The notes below the pieces were generated by a model. The model saw only the letters and a program-made list of their open reading frames with translations. It was not told where the DNA came from and did no database searches. DNA of 64,000 nucleotides from Sva-07 sp963715825 (GTDB taxonomy: Bacteria; Actinomycetota; Acidimicrobiia; Acidimicrobiales; Ilumatobacteraceae): the NCBI GenBank assembly GCA_963715825.1, contig CAVQSI010000041.1:1-64000 (forward strand), read 5' to 3'. Below, in pieces: positions 1 through 8,703 of this stretch. A program made the translations under genes and the position numbers. Within the stretch, counting starts at the first letter, position 1; the number at the start of each line of letters is the position of its first letter.

Positions 1-341
1 ATCGCCAAGATGACGAACAACGTGCCGACCACCCCGTTGATCCCGCTCTTGATCGCCGTGGAGATCAGCGCGCTGCTGTGGCCGTACCGGGCGGCCACGC
101 CGACGGCGATCAGCGTCGCCAGCGTCATGCTGACCTGGAGCGGCCCGTCGGCGACGTCGCTGCCGAACATGATCACCGCAGTGACGATCAGTGCGATCAT
201 CGATCCGACGACGAACAACGACGCGGCCATCGACGGCTGGCTCCCCACCGTCTCCGCAGGTGCCGCGTCGGTGTCGTGGGGTGTCTGGGAGGCTGGCGGG
301 GAGGGTGTCTGGAAGGGTGGCGGGGTGCCCGGCTCGTTCAT
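1..341 (-). CDS. NhaC-like Na+/H+ antiporter, N-terminal part (cut by window edge)
   Basis: Only the first 113 codons lie in the window; the gene continues past base 1. After a Pro/Thr-rich cytoplasmic stretch of about 37 residues, two hydrophobic segments are visible (near SLFVVGSMIALIVTAVIMFG and around residues 70-85). The stretch GPLQVSMTLATLIAVG closely matches GPLQVAMTLGLAAAVLI of the full-length NhaC-like protein at 4199-5722, so the two are paralogues. The ATG at 341-339 follows a GGAAGGA ribosome site and overlaps the stop of the upstream ThrE-like gene (ATGA), which implies translational coupling. The family exchanges Na+ (or a related substrate) for H+ at the cytoplasmic membrane; the exact substrate is not known from sequence. 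Confidence 0.8.
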   Translation of the reverse strand, partial: MNEPGTPPPFQTPSPPASQTPHDTDAAPAETVGSQPSMAASLFVVGSMIALIVTAVIMFGSDVADGPLQVSMTLATLIAVGVAARYGHSSALISTAIKSGINGVVGTLFVILA

Positions 342-1732
342 GATGATTCCTTCCGGTCCACGCTGGGATCCGAGGTCGGGTCGGGGGTCCGTCGGCCGAG
401 AGCGAGCAGCGAACTGGCGACGAAGAGGCCCGAGAGGATCGACACGATCTGGACTAGGACGCCTTGCGCCGAGTTGCTCAGTGCACTGCTCGAGTCCGAG
501 TTGAGCGCGCGCAACGACGAGTAGGCGGCGACGCCGGGCACCAGGATCATGATTCCCGGGAGCAGCACGATGAGCGGGTTCGCCCCATTTCGGAGTTTGA
601 CGAACAGTGCGGCGAACAGACCGAGGACCAACGCGCCGAGAAACGGGCCCTGCCAGATTCCGGCACGGCCTCCGATGTCCAGACCGCTGTAGGCGACGAC
701 GCCGGCGGCCACCGCGAACGGAGCCTGGCGGGGCATCACCTGGAACACGACGACGAGGCCGACCATGAGCATGATGAGCGAGAGGTACCGAACCGGAAGT
801 GCGATCGTGGGCTGCCCAGCCGACTCGGCGACACCGAACAACGCTCGGACGATCAGTGCTGCGAGCGATGCGCCAGCGAACAGCGCAAACGTCCGAACCG
901 CCGACGTGATCAAGCGGTTCCAACCCAACAGCGTGTGGCCCTTCGCGAGTTCGAAGGTGCCGAGCGTCAATCCGAGACCCGGGATCAGGACGACGAATGC
1001 ACACAGCGCCACGACGTACGTGTTGCTCCTGTCGAGGATGACTCCGGCCGTGCTGGCGATCGCAGAGGCGACGAACGCCGAGATCACGTAGACGCGCTCC
1101 GCCAGCCATGCGGATCGCTCGGCTGCCTGCGCCAGGGCGAAGACCACGAGACTCAGCACGGCGGCCAACGCGACGTCGAGCCATGCAGCGGAGAGGATGA
1201 CGGCGAACCCGGCCCCGCAGGCCGCATACGCCACGCCCACCGCAGCGACGGGATACGGGGGACGGAGCGCATCGATCTCGTCCAGGCGTTGGCCCGCCTC
1301 GTCGACACCGACGTCGCCGGCGCGGACGTCATCGGCCAACTTGAGTGTCTGTGAGAGCTTCTGCAGGTTGTACGAGACCTGGTCGAGCGGCACGAGGAAG
1401 CGACGTTGTCCGGCGTCGTCGAAGTCGTCGACGGTGATGTCGAGGCATGCCGGCGTCGAGATGACGGTCAGACTCAGCCCGAATGCTGCTGCGGTCTCCG
1501 CCAACAGATCGTCCAACGCGTAGGCCGGCAACCCGTACTGATGGGCCAAGCTGCCCAACCGCAGCGTGAGCTCGACGTCCGGAGTCGGCGTCATGCCGTC
1601 GTACCGATCGGGAGATCGCGAATCGTCAACATCGGCGTCGGTCTGCTCCTCGATCTCGTCCGGCCCGCGGTCGGCGTGTCGTGAACGGTAGACCGGTGTT
1701 CCGGTTGGCAACGCGGGTGAACTCGCGATCAC
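338..1732 (-). CDS. ThrE-like threonine/serine exporter family membrane protein
   Basis: A 464-residue protein with the two-part ThrE architecture. An N-terminal soluble/DUF1212-like half (about residues 50-170, beginning LTLRLGSLAHQYGLPAYALDD) is followed by about ten hydrophobic segments, with the typical VVLIPGLGLTLG and LLPGIMILVPG motifs. Members export threonine, serine or small peptides. The annotated start is a GTG 18 bases after the LuxR gene, with a poor ribosome site; an internal ATG at 1594 (MTPTPDVEL) is closer to the family's usual start. The 3' end overlaps the next antiporter gene by 4 bases, so regulator, exporter and antiporter probably form one operon. Confidence 0.82.
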   Translation of the reverse strand: MIASSPALPTGTPVYRSRHADRGPDEIEEQTDADVDDSRSPDRYDGMTPTPDVELTLRLGSLAHQYGLPAYALDDLLAETAAAFGLSLTVISTPACLDITVDDFDDAGQRRFLVPLDQVSYNLQKLSQTLKLADDVRAGDVGVDEAGQRLDEIDALRPPYPVAAVGVAYAACGAGFAVILSAAWLDVALAAVLSLVVFALAQAAERSAWLAERVYVISAFVASAIASTAGVILDRSNTYVVALCAFVVLIPGLGLTLGTFELAKGHTLLGWNRLITSAVRTFALFAGASLAALIVRALFGVAESAGQPTIALPVRYLSLIMLMVGLVVVFQVMPRQAPFAVAAGVVAYSGLDIGGRAGIWQGPFLGALVLGLFAALFVKLRNGANPLIVLLPGIMILVPGVAAYSSLRALNSDSSSALSNSAQGVLVQIVSILSGLFVASSLLALGRRTPDPTSDPSVDRKESS

Positions 1733-1750
1733 CCCGGGTGAGCGGTCAGC

Positions 1751-3988
1751 TCAGGTCGGGCCGGCCTGCGCCGTCATGTCGCGGCGTGGCGGGTTCAGCG
1801 GTTGTTGGTCGAGCATGCCCAGGGCAGTCGCCCGTCGGATGGCCTCGTCGCGGTCGGTGACTCTCAGCTTGCGGTAGGCGCTGCGGAGATGCGTCTTGAC
1901 GGTATTGACGGAGAGATACAACTCGCTCGCGGCGTCCGACCGTGACTCGCAGCGCGCAACGGCATCGAGCACCTCGAGTTCGCGGTCGTTGAGTGGCTCG
2001 ATCGTGTCGAAGGCGGCGTCGGCGAGTTCCGCGCGCAGTGTGTCCCGGAGCACCGCCAGGTACCCCGGCTCGGGCATTGCGGCCAGTACGTCGTCGGCTG
2101 CGTCGAGCGCGTTTGCGGCTTCGACCGGGGCACCGAGCCGGAGCCGCAACTTGGCGACCGCCAAGGCGGCGAACGCAGTCCCGGGGAGATGAAACACTCC
2201 GGCGGCTGCACGCTGGACAACCCGGAAGTCGTCATCGAGACGCGGTCCGTCATCGCACACCCAGAGCGCCGCGACGCTGAGAAACCCTGATTCGCCGCCA
2301 CCGCCCCGGTACCGCTCACAGACGCGCTTGGCGCGGCGAACCGCCTCGCGGGCGGCCGGCTCGTCGCCGCGCCAAGCCAGCGCCAGAGCGAGCATCCCCA
2401 GCCCCATGATCGTCAGGCGGGTCGGATCGAGCATGCGTTCGGGGTGCAACAAGTGCTCGCATTCGGCGAGCGCGCGATCGAACTCGCCGTCGAGCAGGTG
2501 ACCTGTGGCAAGCGAGACGTGGAGGGATTCGCTGTCGATTCCGGCCATCTCGAGCAGGGGATCGGTCCGGCAGGAGTCGAATTGGGCGCGCCGTTCCTCG
2601 ATCGGCCGACCGAGGCGCTCGAGCCGTCCTTCCCAGAAGCTGACCGAGGTCTCGAGCTGTGCCAGGGCGAGACCGAGGCCGTCGGAAGCCTCGTCGGCTC
2701 CGACCAGTTCTCGTATCGTCCTGAGCACCGCCCGTCCGGTCATCGGATCACCGGTCAGCCCGGCAGCACGACCCATCACGATCGACAGCTCGACGTCGTT
2801 CCACAGCACGTCGGAGGGCAGCTGTTGCAGCCAATCGGCAACAAGATCGGAGTGGCCGTACCGGATACGTTCACCGCACACCCGCTTGATGAGCGCAACA
2901 GCGCGCTCCGGTCTGGCGTCCTCGAGCGCCAGTTCGATCGCGGCGTCCATCAGCCCGACGTCCTGGTACCACTCGATGGCGCGGGTTCGCGTCGCCGATG
3001 TGGCGTCGGTCTCGGCCGATCGTCCACGTGCCAGAAGCTGCTCGGCGAACATCGGGTGCACGGTGAACGCCGGCGGATCCATCGACAGCGGCTCGACCAA
3101 ACAGCTGCGCTCGACGAGTTCGGCGAGCAGCGCGGCTGCATCGGTGCGATCGAGGATCAGGTCGCAGAGCGGGGGGTCGAGCCGGCGCAGCGGTGCGGTC
3201 GCCTCGAGCAGCGCGAGCTGGTCGGCCGACAGCGACGGGATCACCTCGTTGTCGAGGTACCGACGAACGAGGCGGGTGTGTTCGGCGGCGACGGCCGCCG
3301 GGACATGGTGGCCGATCTCGCGGGCACGCGCGGCGAGGGAGAGGCCCATCGCCCAGCCGTGGACGCGGCGCTGCATCCGTTCTATCTCGTCATCGGACAT
3401 GTCGGGAACGCCGAGCGTGGCAAGCAGCTGTCGTGCCTCTGTGTTGTCGAAGCGGAAGTCGCGTTCGTCGAGCTCCACAGGCTGGCGGTCGGTCGCCACT
3501 CGTCGCCAGTCGGAGATGTCGACCTCGCGACCGGCGATGATCACCATGAGTTCGGGCGGTCGTTGGGCGAGACACGTGGCGAGGGTGCGCGCGAGTTCGG
3601 CGGCGCCCTGAACGCCCGACTCGTCGACGACGAGGACGACGGGTCGGCGTCGGGTCCGGGCCGCACGGCTGAGTGCTGCGACCACTGCGGGCAGGTCGAG
3701 GGGCTGGTCGTCCGACGATTGCAGCCCGAGTTCGTCCGCGAGCCGCTCGGCGAACTCGTCCTCGTTGGGCGACGTCAGCTCGATCGACACCACATCGAAC
3801 TCCGTTCCCGCGCCGGCGGTCCAGTCGCGGAGCAGCGCGGTCTTTCCGTAGCCGGCGCCGGCGTGGATCACGACGACTCCGCTGTGGACGATGTCGGCAA
3901 GTCGACGGTTGAGTCGTGGGCGGGGGACGGCCTCGTGCTCGGGGCGCGCCAGTCCAGCCACGTCTGCGGGGATCGGTCGCTCGCCCAT
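1751..3988 (-). CDS. LuxR-family large ATP-binding regulator (MalT/LAL type)
   Basis: A 745-residue STAND-type transcription regulator. A P-loop (HAGAGYGKTALLRDW, about residues 42-56) opens an N-terminal NTPase domain, and VVLVVDESG is the likely Walker B strand. The middle is helical and repeat-like, as in MalT. The last 70 residues form a GerE/LuxR helix-turn-helix (LNDRELEVLDAV, then LYLSVNTVKTHLRSAYRKL). Such proteins sense an unknown ligand through the central region and activate promoters. The gene is the first of a minus-strand set leading into the exporter and antiporter, and is divergent from the second NhaC-like gene across 210 bases, so it may regulate both sides; that is inference. 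Confidence 0.88.
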   Translation of the reverse strand: MGERPIPADVAGLARPEHEAVPRPRLNRRLADIVHSGVVVIHAGAGYGKTALLRDWTAGAGTEFDVVSIELTSPNEDEFAERLADELGLQSSDDQPLDLPAVVAALSRAARTRRRPVVLVVDESGVQGAAELARTLATCLAQRPPELMVIIAGREVDISDWRRVATDRQPVELDERDFRFDNTEARQLLATLGVPDMSDDEIERMQRRVHGWAMGLSLAARAREIGHHVPAAVAAEHTRLVRRYLDNEVIPSLSADQLALLEATAPLRRLDPPLCDLILDRTDAAALLAELVERSCLVEPLSMDPPAFTVHPMFAEQLLARGRSAETDATSATRTRAIEWYQDVGLMDAAIELALEDARPERAVALIKRVCGERIRYGHSDLVADWLQQLPSDVLWNDVELSIVMGRAAGLTGDPMTGRAVLRTIRELVGADEASDGLGLALAQLETSVSFWEGRLERLGRPIEERRAQFDSCRTDPLLEMAGIDSESLHVSLATGHLLDGEFDRALAECEHLLHPERMLDPTRLTIMGLGMLALALAWRGDEPAAREAVRRAKRVCERYRGGGGESGFLSVAALWVCDDGPRLDDDFRVVQRAAAGVFHLPGTAFAALAVAKLRLRLGAPVEAANALDAADDVLAAMPEPGYLAVLRDTLRAELADAAFDTIEPLNDRELEVLDAVARCESRSDAASELYLSVNTVKTHLRSAYRKLRVTDRDEAIRRATALGMLDQQPLNPPRRDMTAQAGPT

Positions 3989-4198
3989 TGCGCCGTGATG
4001 TTAGAGGCTCTCGCCTGCGGTCCGTTCACCCCGGGCGATGCAGGAATCACCCTCCGGCACCTTGGCCTCGGAGGAACTCGCTCGAAAGGCTGTGCGAAGC
4101 CAGGCGTCGAGTTCGAAGAGTCCGGCGTGGCCACCGATTGCGCCAGGTGGCGGGCTTGCCCCACCGGCTGGCGGAGTACTCCCGGGAAGGGGATCAAC

Positions 4199-5722
4199 AT
4201 GACGACAACCACCTCGACGGACGTGGCGCACGGGCCGCCGTCGATGCTGGCGTCGCTGTCGGCCCTCGGGGTGATGGTGGTGGCGATCCTCGTCGCCGTG
4301 TTCCTGTTCGGCGGCGAGGTCGACTCGGGGCCGCTGCAGGTCGCGATGACGCTTGGCCTGGCGGCTGCCGTGCTGATTGCGGCGGCATCGGCCCGCGAGC
4401 GGCCGAAGGAGCTGCTCGGCGAGGCGATGGTCAGCGGGATCACGTCGGCGATCGCCACGTTCTTCGTGATCATCGCGATCGGGATGCTGGTGTCGTCGCT
4501 GCTGCTCGCCGGCACCATTCCCACGATGCTCTCGTACGGTGCCGAGCTGGCAACGCCGTCCGTGCTGTATCCGGTGGCGCTGGTCCTCGCCACGTTCATT
4601 GGTGTCATCCTCGGGAGTTCCTTCACCACGGTCGCCGGTCTCGGCGTTCCGTTCGTCGTGCTGGCCCCGCTGATGGGTCTCTCGCCGGAGATCACGGCCG
4701 CGGCGGTGGTCGCGGGGGCGTTCACGGGTGACGGGATCGCCCGGGTGTCCGACACGCTCGTGCTGACCGTCGACATGGTGGGCGGTGTCACCCCGGCGAG
4801 GCAGTCGGCACTGATGCTCCGACTGCTGGCGCCCGCGTGGATCGCGACGCTCGCCCTCATGATCGTGCTCGGCATCCGTGACGGCGGTGGCTCGTTCGAC
4901 GGGGCAGCGGTGACCAAGGTGATCGAGACGGAGTTCTCCGTGTCGTTGCTCTGTCTGCTCCCGTTGATCGTCGTGTTCGTGATGTCATCGCGCGCGACGG
5001 CGTTCTTCGCGGTGCTCGCAGGCGCGCTGTCGGCGGTGGTCCTCGCGGGTTTCATGCAACGCGACCTGATCGAACGCCTCGCCGATGACGATCGGGCCTA
5101 CATCGTCCAGTGGGCCGAGGTCAGTATCGACACGCTTGCGAACGGCTTCGAACTCAACAGTGCGACCGCTGAACTCAACGACGTGTTCTTCGGCGGGGGA
5201 GCGGTGGGCCTGCTGCCGACGGTCTGGCTGATCCTGGTGGCCTCCGCCTATGGCGGGCTGATGTCGAGAACCGGGATGCTGACGACGGCGATTGCGCCGC
5301 TGCTGCGCTGGGCCAGGACGCCGAGTCGGCTCATCGTGGCATCGGCGGCCACGACGACCGGTTTCAATCTTGCGATGGCCGATCCCTACGTCTCCATCAT
5401 CGTCGGGTCGGAGACCTATCGGGATCGGTTCAAGCAGGCCCGATTGGAGCCGGTCGCCCAGTCGGCGTCGATCGCTGCGTCGGGGTCACTGCTGTCGAGC
5501 ATCATCCCGTGGAACGTGCACGGCGCGTTCGTCGCCGGGGTGCTCGGCATCGGGACGCTCAGTTTCGCCGGGTACGCGGTCGTCATCTGGGCGACGCCGC
5601 TCGTCCTGATCGCCGCAGCGATCTGGCTCTCGCGCAAGGACGTGATCCCGCCGCCGACGGATCCGGACGACGTCTACGGCGCCGCCCCCGTCAAACCGCC
5701 CGAGCGACGGACGTCGATTTGA
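4199..5722 (+). CDS. NhaC-like Na+/H+ antiporter
   Basis: A 507-residue integral membrane protein with about 12 hydrophobic segments. The stretch GVILGSSFTTVAGLGVPF, then AGAFTGDGIARVSDTLVL, matches the conserved core of the NhaC family (a GTSxGT-like motif and GxxxGDxxSPxSDT). The start at ATG 4199 is chosen because GGGAAGGGG lies just upstream and the first hydrophobic segment follows after 15 residues; the same frame is open far upstream, but that part is the reverse side of the LuxR gene. It is a paralogue of the antiporter cut by the window's left edge. The family moves Na+ out against H+ or exchanges organic acids; the substrate is not determined. Confidence 0.85.
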   Translation: MTTTTSTDVAHGPPSMLASLSALGVMVVAILVAVFLFGGEVDSGPLQVAMTLGLAAAVLIAAASARERPKELLGEAMVSGITSAIATFFVIIAIGMLVSSLLLAGTIPTMLSYGAELATPSVLYPVALVLATFIGVILGSSFTTVAGLGVPFVVLAPLMGLSPEITAAAVVAGAFTGDGIARVSDTLVLTVDMVGGVTPARQSALMLRLLAPAWIATLALMIVLGIRDGGGSFDGAAVTKVIETEFSVSLLCLLPLIVVFVMSSRATAFFAVLAGALSAVVLAGFMQRDLIERLADDDRAYIVQWAEVSIDTLANGFELNSATAELNDVFFGGGAVGLLPTVWLILVASAYGGLMSRTGMLTTAIAPLLRWARTPSRLIVASAATTTGFNLAMADPYVSIIVGSETYRDRFKQARLEPVAQSASIAASGSLLSSIIPWNVHGAFVAGVLGIGTLSFAGYAVVIWATPLVLIAAAIWLSRKDVIPPPTDPDDVYGAAPVKPPERRTSI

Positions 5723-5738
5723 ACTGCCACGCCGGCGA

Positions 5739-5900
5739 ATGATCTCGAATTCCTTCGACCGCCGATCGGCCCAGAAGGACATCGCGTCAGGTCTCACACT
5801 CGCGGTCGAGAGCGTTCCGCACGGGATGGCAGTCGGCACGCTGGCGGCGATCTCCACGGTTGAGCACGAGCACTTCGGGAACGAAATGGGCTTCGTGTGA
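5739..5900 (+). pseudogene. Possible SulP-type anion transporter N-terminal fragment
   Basis: A 53-codon frame whose residues 14-38 (DIASGLTLAVESVPHGMAVG and on) resemble the first conserved segment of SulP family anion transporters, where a D-x-x-AGLT-x-A-x-x-x-x-P pattern begins the membrane domain. The likeness stops after about 25 residues and the frame ends at a TGA, so this would be a truncated remnant rather than a working gene. It starts 16 bases after the antiporter gene. The match rests on a short segment recognised by eye. Confidence 0.35.
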
Positions 5901-6012
5901 TCCTCCGATCGCGCCCCCTGCACCATCGTCACCGACAGCTAGAAGGGGCGGGTGGATCACCGACATATCTACCCAAGTCCAGCGCCAGAGAATGACGACC
6001 GGGTCATCGCAC

Positions 6013-6043
6013 ACGTGACGCGAGAGATGCCGCGGCGTATCAT
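6013..6043 (+). promoter_or_regulatory. Possible promoter of the toxin pair
   Basis: TATCAT at 6038-6043 looks like a -10 box and ends six bases before the ATG at 6050, with a weak GTGACG about 18 bases upstream as -35. The spacing would give a leaderless or nearly leaderless mRNA. Confidence 0.3.
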
Positions 6044-6049
6044 TCAGCG

Positions 6050-6226
6050 ATGAGTAGTGCCGCTCCAGATCAGCGTGATGTGCCCCACGGCTCCGCGTTG
6101 TTGCCCCGCGATCTGACGGCGGACGAGCTGGCGGGGGCTCCCGTGCTGCCGTCGGCTGACGTTCTCGTGATCGAGGACCTGACAGCCGATGAGGACGAGG
6201 CGTTCGCTTCCGCACTTCGACCGTGA
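6050..6226 (+). CDS. Small putative antitoxin upstream of a PIN-domain toxin
   Basis: A 58-residue acidic protein (many Asp, Glu, Ala) with no DNA-binding motif that I can recognise. Its role is suggested by position: its TGA overlaps the GTG start of a VapC-like toxin (GTGA), the classic order and coupling of antitoxin and toxin. The C-terminal half (VLVIEDLTADEDEAFASAL) could be the toxin-binding helix. It does not resemble the common VapB, Phd or RelB groups, so the antitoxin type is open. Confidence 0.6.
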   Translation: MSSAAPDQRDVPHGSALLPRDLTADELAGAPVLPSADVLVIEDLTADEDEAFASALRP

Positions 6227-6627
6227 GACTTGTTGTCGACACCGGCGTTTTCAGCGCCGCGCTCAGTCGGCGACGTCGCACCGACCTCGAGCATCACGTT
6301 GAATTGCTCACCGGCAATCAGATCTTTCTCGCCGCTTCCACCGTCGCTGAGCTGAGATACGGCGCGCTGGTCGCCGAGTGGGGTTCACCGCGACGTTCGC
6401 AGCTGGAGCGGGCCATTGCCGCGACGACGGTGATCCCGGTGAGCGACGGACTTCTCACGACGCTGGCGGCTGTCCGGTTCGATTGCCGCAACGCCGGCCA
6501 TCCCTTGGCCGATCCCGTTCACGCCAATGACTTGTGGATTGCTGCGAGTGCCATTCACGTCGGCATCGCCCTCGTCACGGCTGACGGGGTCTTCGCCGGA
6601 GTTCCCCGGCTCGCAATCCTCACCTGA
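6223..6627 (+). CDS. VapC-like PIN-domain ribonuclease toxin
   Basis: A 134-residue PIN protein. The acidic metal-binding residues are in place: Asp in VVDTGVFSAAL (residue 6), Glu in STVAELRYGAL, Asp in HANDLWIAASA and Asp in LVTADGVF. PIN toxins cut RNA, often tRNA or rRNA, when freed from their antitoxin. It starts with GTG inside the stop of the preceding small gene. The downstream integrase gene is convergent, so the pair stands alone, next to a mobile zone where such modules often settle. Confidence 0.85.
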   Translation: MRLVVDTGVFSAALSRRRRTDLEHHVELLTGNQIFLAASTVAELRYGALVAEWGSPRRSQLERAIAATTVIPVSDGLLTTLAAVRFDCRNAGHPLADPVHANDLWIAASAIHVGIALVTADGVFAGVPRLAILT

Positions 6628-6661
6628 ACCGCTGGCTCCAGCCAGGCGACACAATCGGGCT

Positions 6662-7816
6662 CTATCGACGTCCGAGAACGTCGCCGAGGAGGGTCCCGCC
6701 ATCGACGGTTGGTCGGATCCGGTGGCGATAGTGCCGCTGGAGCATTCGGAGGTCCTTGTGGCCGAGTTGATCGGCGACCTGCTCGATGGGCATCCCGGCG
6801 TCGGACATCAGCGAGGCAGCCGAGTGGCGCAACTCGTTCGGTGTCCATCCGTCGAGTCCGGCCTTCTTCGCAACGACATCGAATTCTCGGCGGCACGCGG
6901 CTGGGTCTGTCGGTCGACCGGTGGGGGAGGTGAACACGAGATCCTCCTCGCCGACCCACACCTCGCCGATCTCGAGACGGTGGCGAGCCTGCTCCCGCCG
7001 ATGGCGGCGAAGCGAATCGAGCACTGGCTCGGGAGCGGTGAGTGACCGAACGGATTGAGCGGTCTTCGGATCGGAGATGATCGAACGGCCCGTGGCGTCT
7101 CGGCGACGTGCTCTCCAGATGTGGATCACGCCTGACTCGAAGTCGAGGTCCGGCCACGACAGGCCCGCCGCCTCGCCGGGTCGGAGACCGAGGAAGAGCA
7201 TGGTCGTCCACATGGCTTCGAGGGGCGTACCCGATGCGGCGGCGAGCAGCGACTGTGCCTGGTCGAGCGTGAGCGAGCGGCCCTCCTTCGCTGGTCGAGA
7301 CGACGCCGGCAGTTCGACGACCGAGGCGATGTTCCGAAACACGATCTCGCGTCGTACTGCCCAGTTCAGAACCTGCGACAAGGTGCCGCGCACCTTCTCC
7401 AGCGACGCACGCGACAGACCGGCATCGGCGCGTGCCGTCAACGCCGATTCGACTCGCTCGGGCGTCAGCGTTCGGACGCGGGTGCTGCCGAGTTCCGCCC
7501 GCAGGATCCCCAGCGCCCAGCGGTGTCGCATGAGCGTCGAGCCGGAGATGTCGCGGCCGGCGAGCACCTTGGAATCCCACTCCGTGAGCAGCGCGCCGAG
7601 GGTCAGGTTCCCGTCGGCGATCGGCCTACCGTCGTCGATCGAGCGGAGCAGGTGGCGGAGCTCCTTCTTCGCGGCGGCCTCGGTCTTTGCGGTAACGCGA
7701 CGCTTGCGACCGTCGATGACGACCTGGGCGATCCACCGCTCGACGGGTCCGTCCTTGCGGTCGACCATCACGCGGTAGACGGATCCTTCGCCGTTTCCTC
7801 GATGCTGGTTCGGCAC
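6662..7816 (-). CDS. Tyrosine site-specific integrase
   Basis: A 384-residue phage/ICE-type integrase. The N-terminal AP2-like arm-binding region (GEGSVYRV...KRRVTAKTEAAAKKEL) is followed by a SAM-like core-binding domain (about 70-160) and the catalytic domain. Catalytic residues are visible: Arg in LFLGLRPGEA (about 209), HxxR in NELRHSAASL (about 329), His in DQLGHKD and the nucleophile Tyr in LQRHYRHR (about 362). Full length, so possibly active. It starts 142 bases left of a tRNA-Val 3' fragment, the expected place for an integrase beside its attachment site. Confidence 0.92.
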   Translation of the reverse strand: MPNQHRGNGEGSVYRVMVDRKDGPVERWIAQVVIDGRKRRVTAKTEAAAKKELRHLLRSIDDGRPIADGNLTLGALLTEWDSKVLAGRDISGSTLMRHRWALGILRAELGSTRVRTLTPERVESALTARADAGLSRASLEKVRGTLSQVLNWAVRREIVFRNIASVVELPASSRPAKEGRSLTLDQAQSLLAAASGTPLEAMWTTMLFLGLRPGEAAGLSWPDLDFESGVIHIWRARRRDATGRSIISDPKTAQSVRSLTAPEPVLDSLRRHRREQARHRLEIGEVWVGEEDLVFTSPTGRPTDPAACRREFDVVAKKAGLDGWTPNELRHSAASLMSDAGMPIEQVADQLGHKDLRMLQRHYRHRIRPTVDGGTLLGDVLGRR

Positions 7817-7957
7817 GATGTCTCCTTCGCGCAGTGGGCAACGCAGTGGGCAACGGCAGCGTACATCGGCGGACGAACTCGAATGTCGATTTGCCGAAAG
7901 TAGCTGCTAGCTGGACATATGCGGACGTCGGCGGACGTCCACGGACGTCGCTGGACT

Positions 7958-8003
7958 CCCTTACAAGGAAGATGTCGGGGGTTCGAGTCCCTCTGCGCCC
8001 ACC
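7958..8003 (+). repeat. tRNA-Val(UAC) 3' fragment, putative att site, copy 1
   Basis: These 46 bases read as the 3' part of a tRNA: anticodon loop and 3' stem (CTTACAAGGAAG, anticodon TAC), variable loop, a TTCGAGT T-arm and the acceptor strand TGCGCCC with ACC. The 5' half is absent: the upstream bases give no D-arm or GGGCGCA acceptor strand. A second copy lies at 16596-16642. Such 3' tRNA duplicates are left by integrases that target tRNA genes. Confidence 0.75.
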
Positions 8004-8058
8004 GTGAAAACTGACGGAGGTTGTTGACACCTGAGTCCTTCCATACGAAGGAGATCAG

Positions 8059-8686
8059 ATGACCGAACAACAGCTCCTGCGCCAGGCCAAACGACGCCTG
8101 GCGATCCTGCAACATGCGGAAGAAGTGACCGGCAACGTCGCGCGAACCTGCCGCTACTACGGCATCAGCCGGCAGTGCTTCTACACGTGGCAGCGCCGCT
8201 ACGAAGCCGAGGGGCTCGACGGGCTCCGTGACCGTTCCAGCTGGCCACACTTCAGCCCGCTCGCGAAGCGTACCGACGTGGTCGGCAAGATCGTCTACCT
8301 GCGCCAGCGTTACCACTTCGGGCCCCGCAAGATCTCGATGTACCTGGCCCGCTACCACGAGATCACCATCTCCAACTCCGGAGTGTGGCGCATCCTCAAA
8401 CGGTTAGACCTGAACCGCCTCCCAGCCAACCAGCGTCACAAGACCCATGACCGCCGCTGGAAACGCTACGAGAAGCCGCTACCCGGCCATCAGCTCCAGA
8501 TCGACGTCAAGTTCATCGATCCCGTGCCAGGAGCTCGAGCGAAGAAGTACTACCAGTACACCGCGATCGACGACTGCACGAGACTGCGAGTGCTGCGGAT
8601 CTACCCCAAGAACAACCAGCTCACAGCGGTCCAGTTCCTCGACCACGTGCTCGAGAAGCTGCCGTTCCAAGTCGAACAGATCCATA
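8059..8686 (+). pseudogene. IS481-like transposase, truncated
   Basis: The N-terminal 209 residues of an IS481-type transposase: a helix-turn-helix (TCRYYGISRQCFYTWQRRYE) and the start of an rve/DDE domain (HQLQIDVKFIDP, then AIDDCTRLRVLRIY). Two catalytic Asp are present. The frame then runs at VEQIHT into the end of an IS3 element, and the C-terminal third with the remaining acidic residue is missing. I found no matching 3' half on the far side of the IS3 remnant, so a deletion accompanied or followed that insertion. A good ribosome site (GAAGGAG) remains upstream. Confidence 0.82.
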
Positions 8687-8703
8687 CTGGAGTGACCCCG
8701 GGT

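Noticed and set aside
2444..4198. Long plus-strand open frame running into the NhaC-like gene
   Set aside because: It is the reverse of the LuxR-type regulator gene on the minus strand, whose motifs are certain. The antiporter begins at 4199.
7958..8003. Complete tRNA-Val gene
   Set aside because: The 5' acceptor strand, D-arm and 5' anticodon stem are missing in both copies, so only the 3' part is present.
7768..8358. Minus-strand frame encoding a WAQRDSNPRHLPC-type peptide
   Set aside because: This is the well-known translation of a tRNA 3' end on the wrong strand; it crosses the tRNA-Val fragment.
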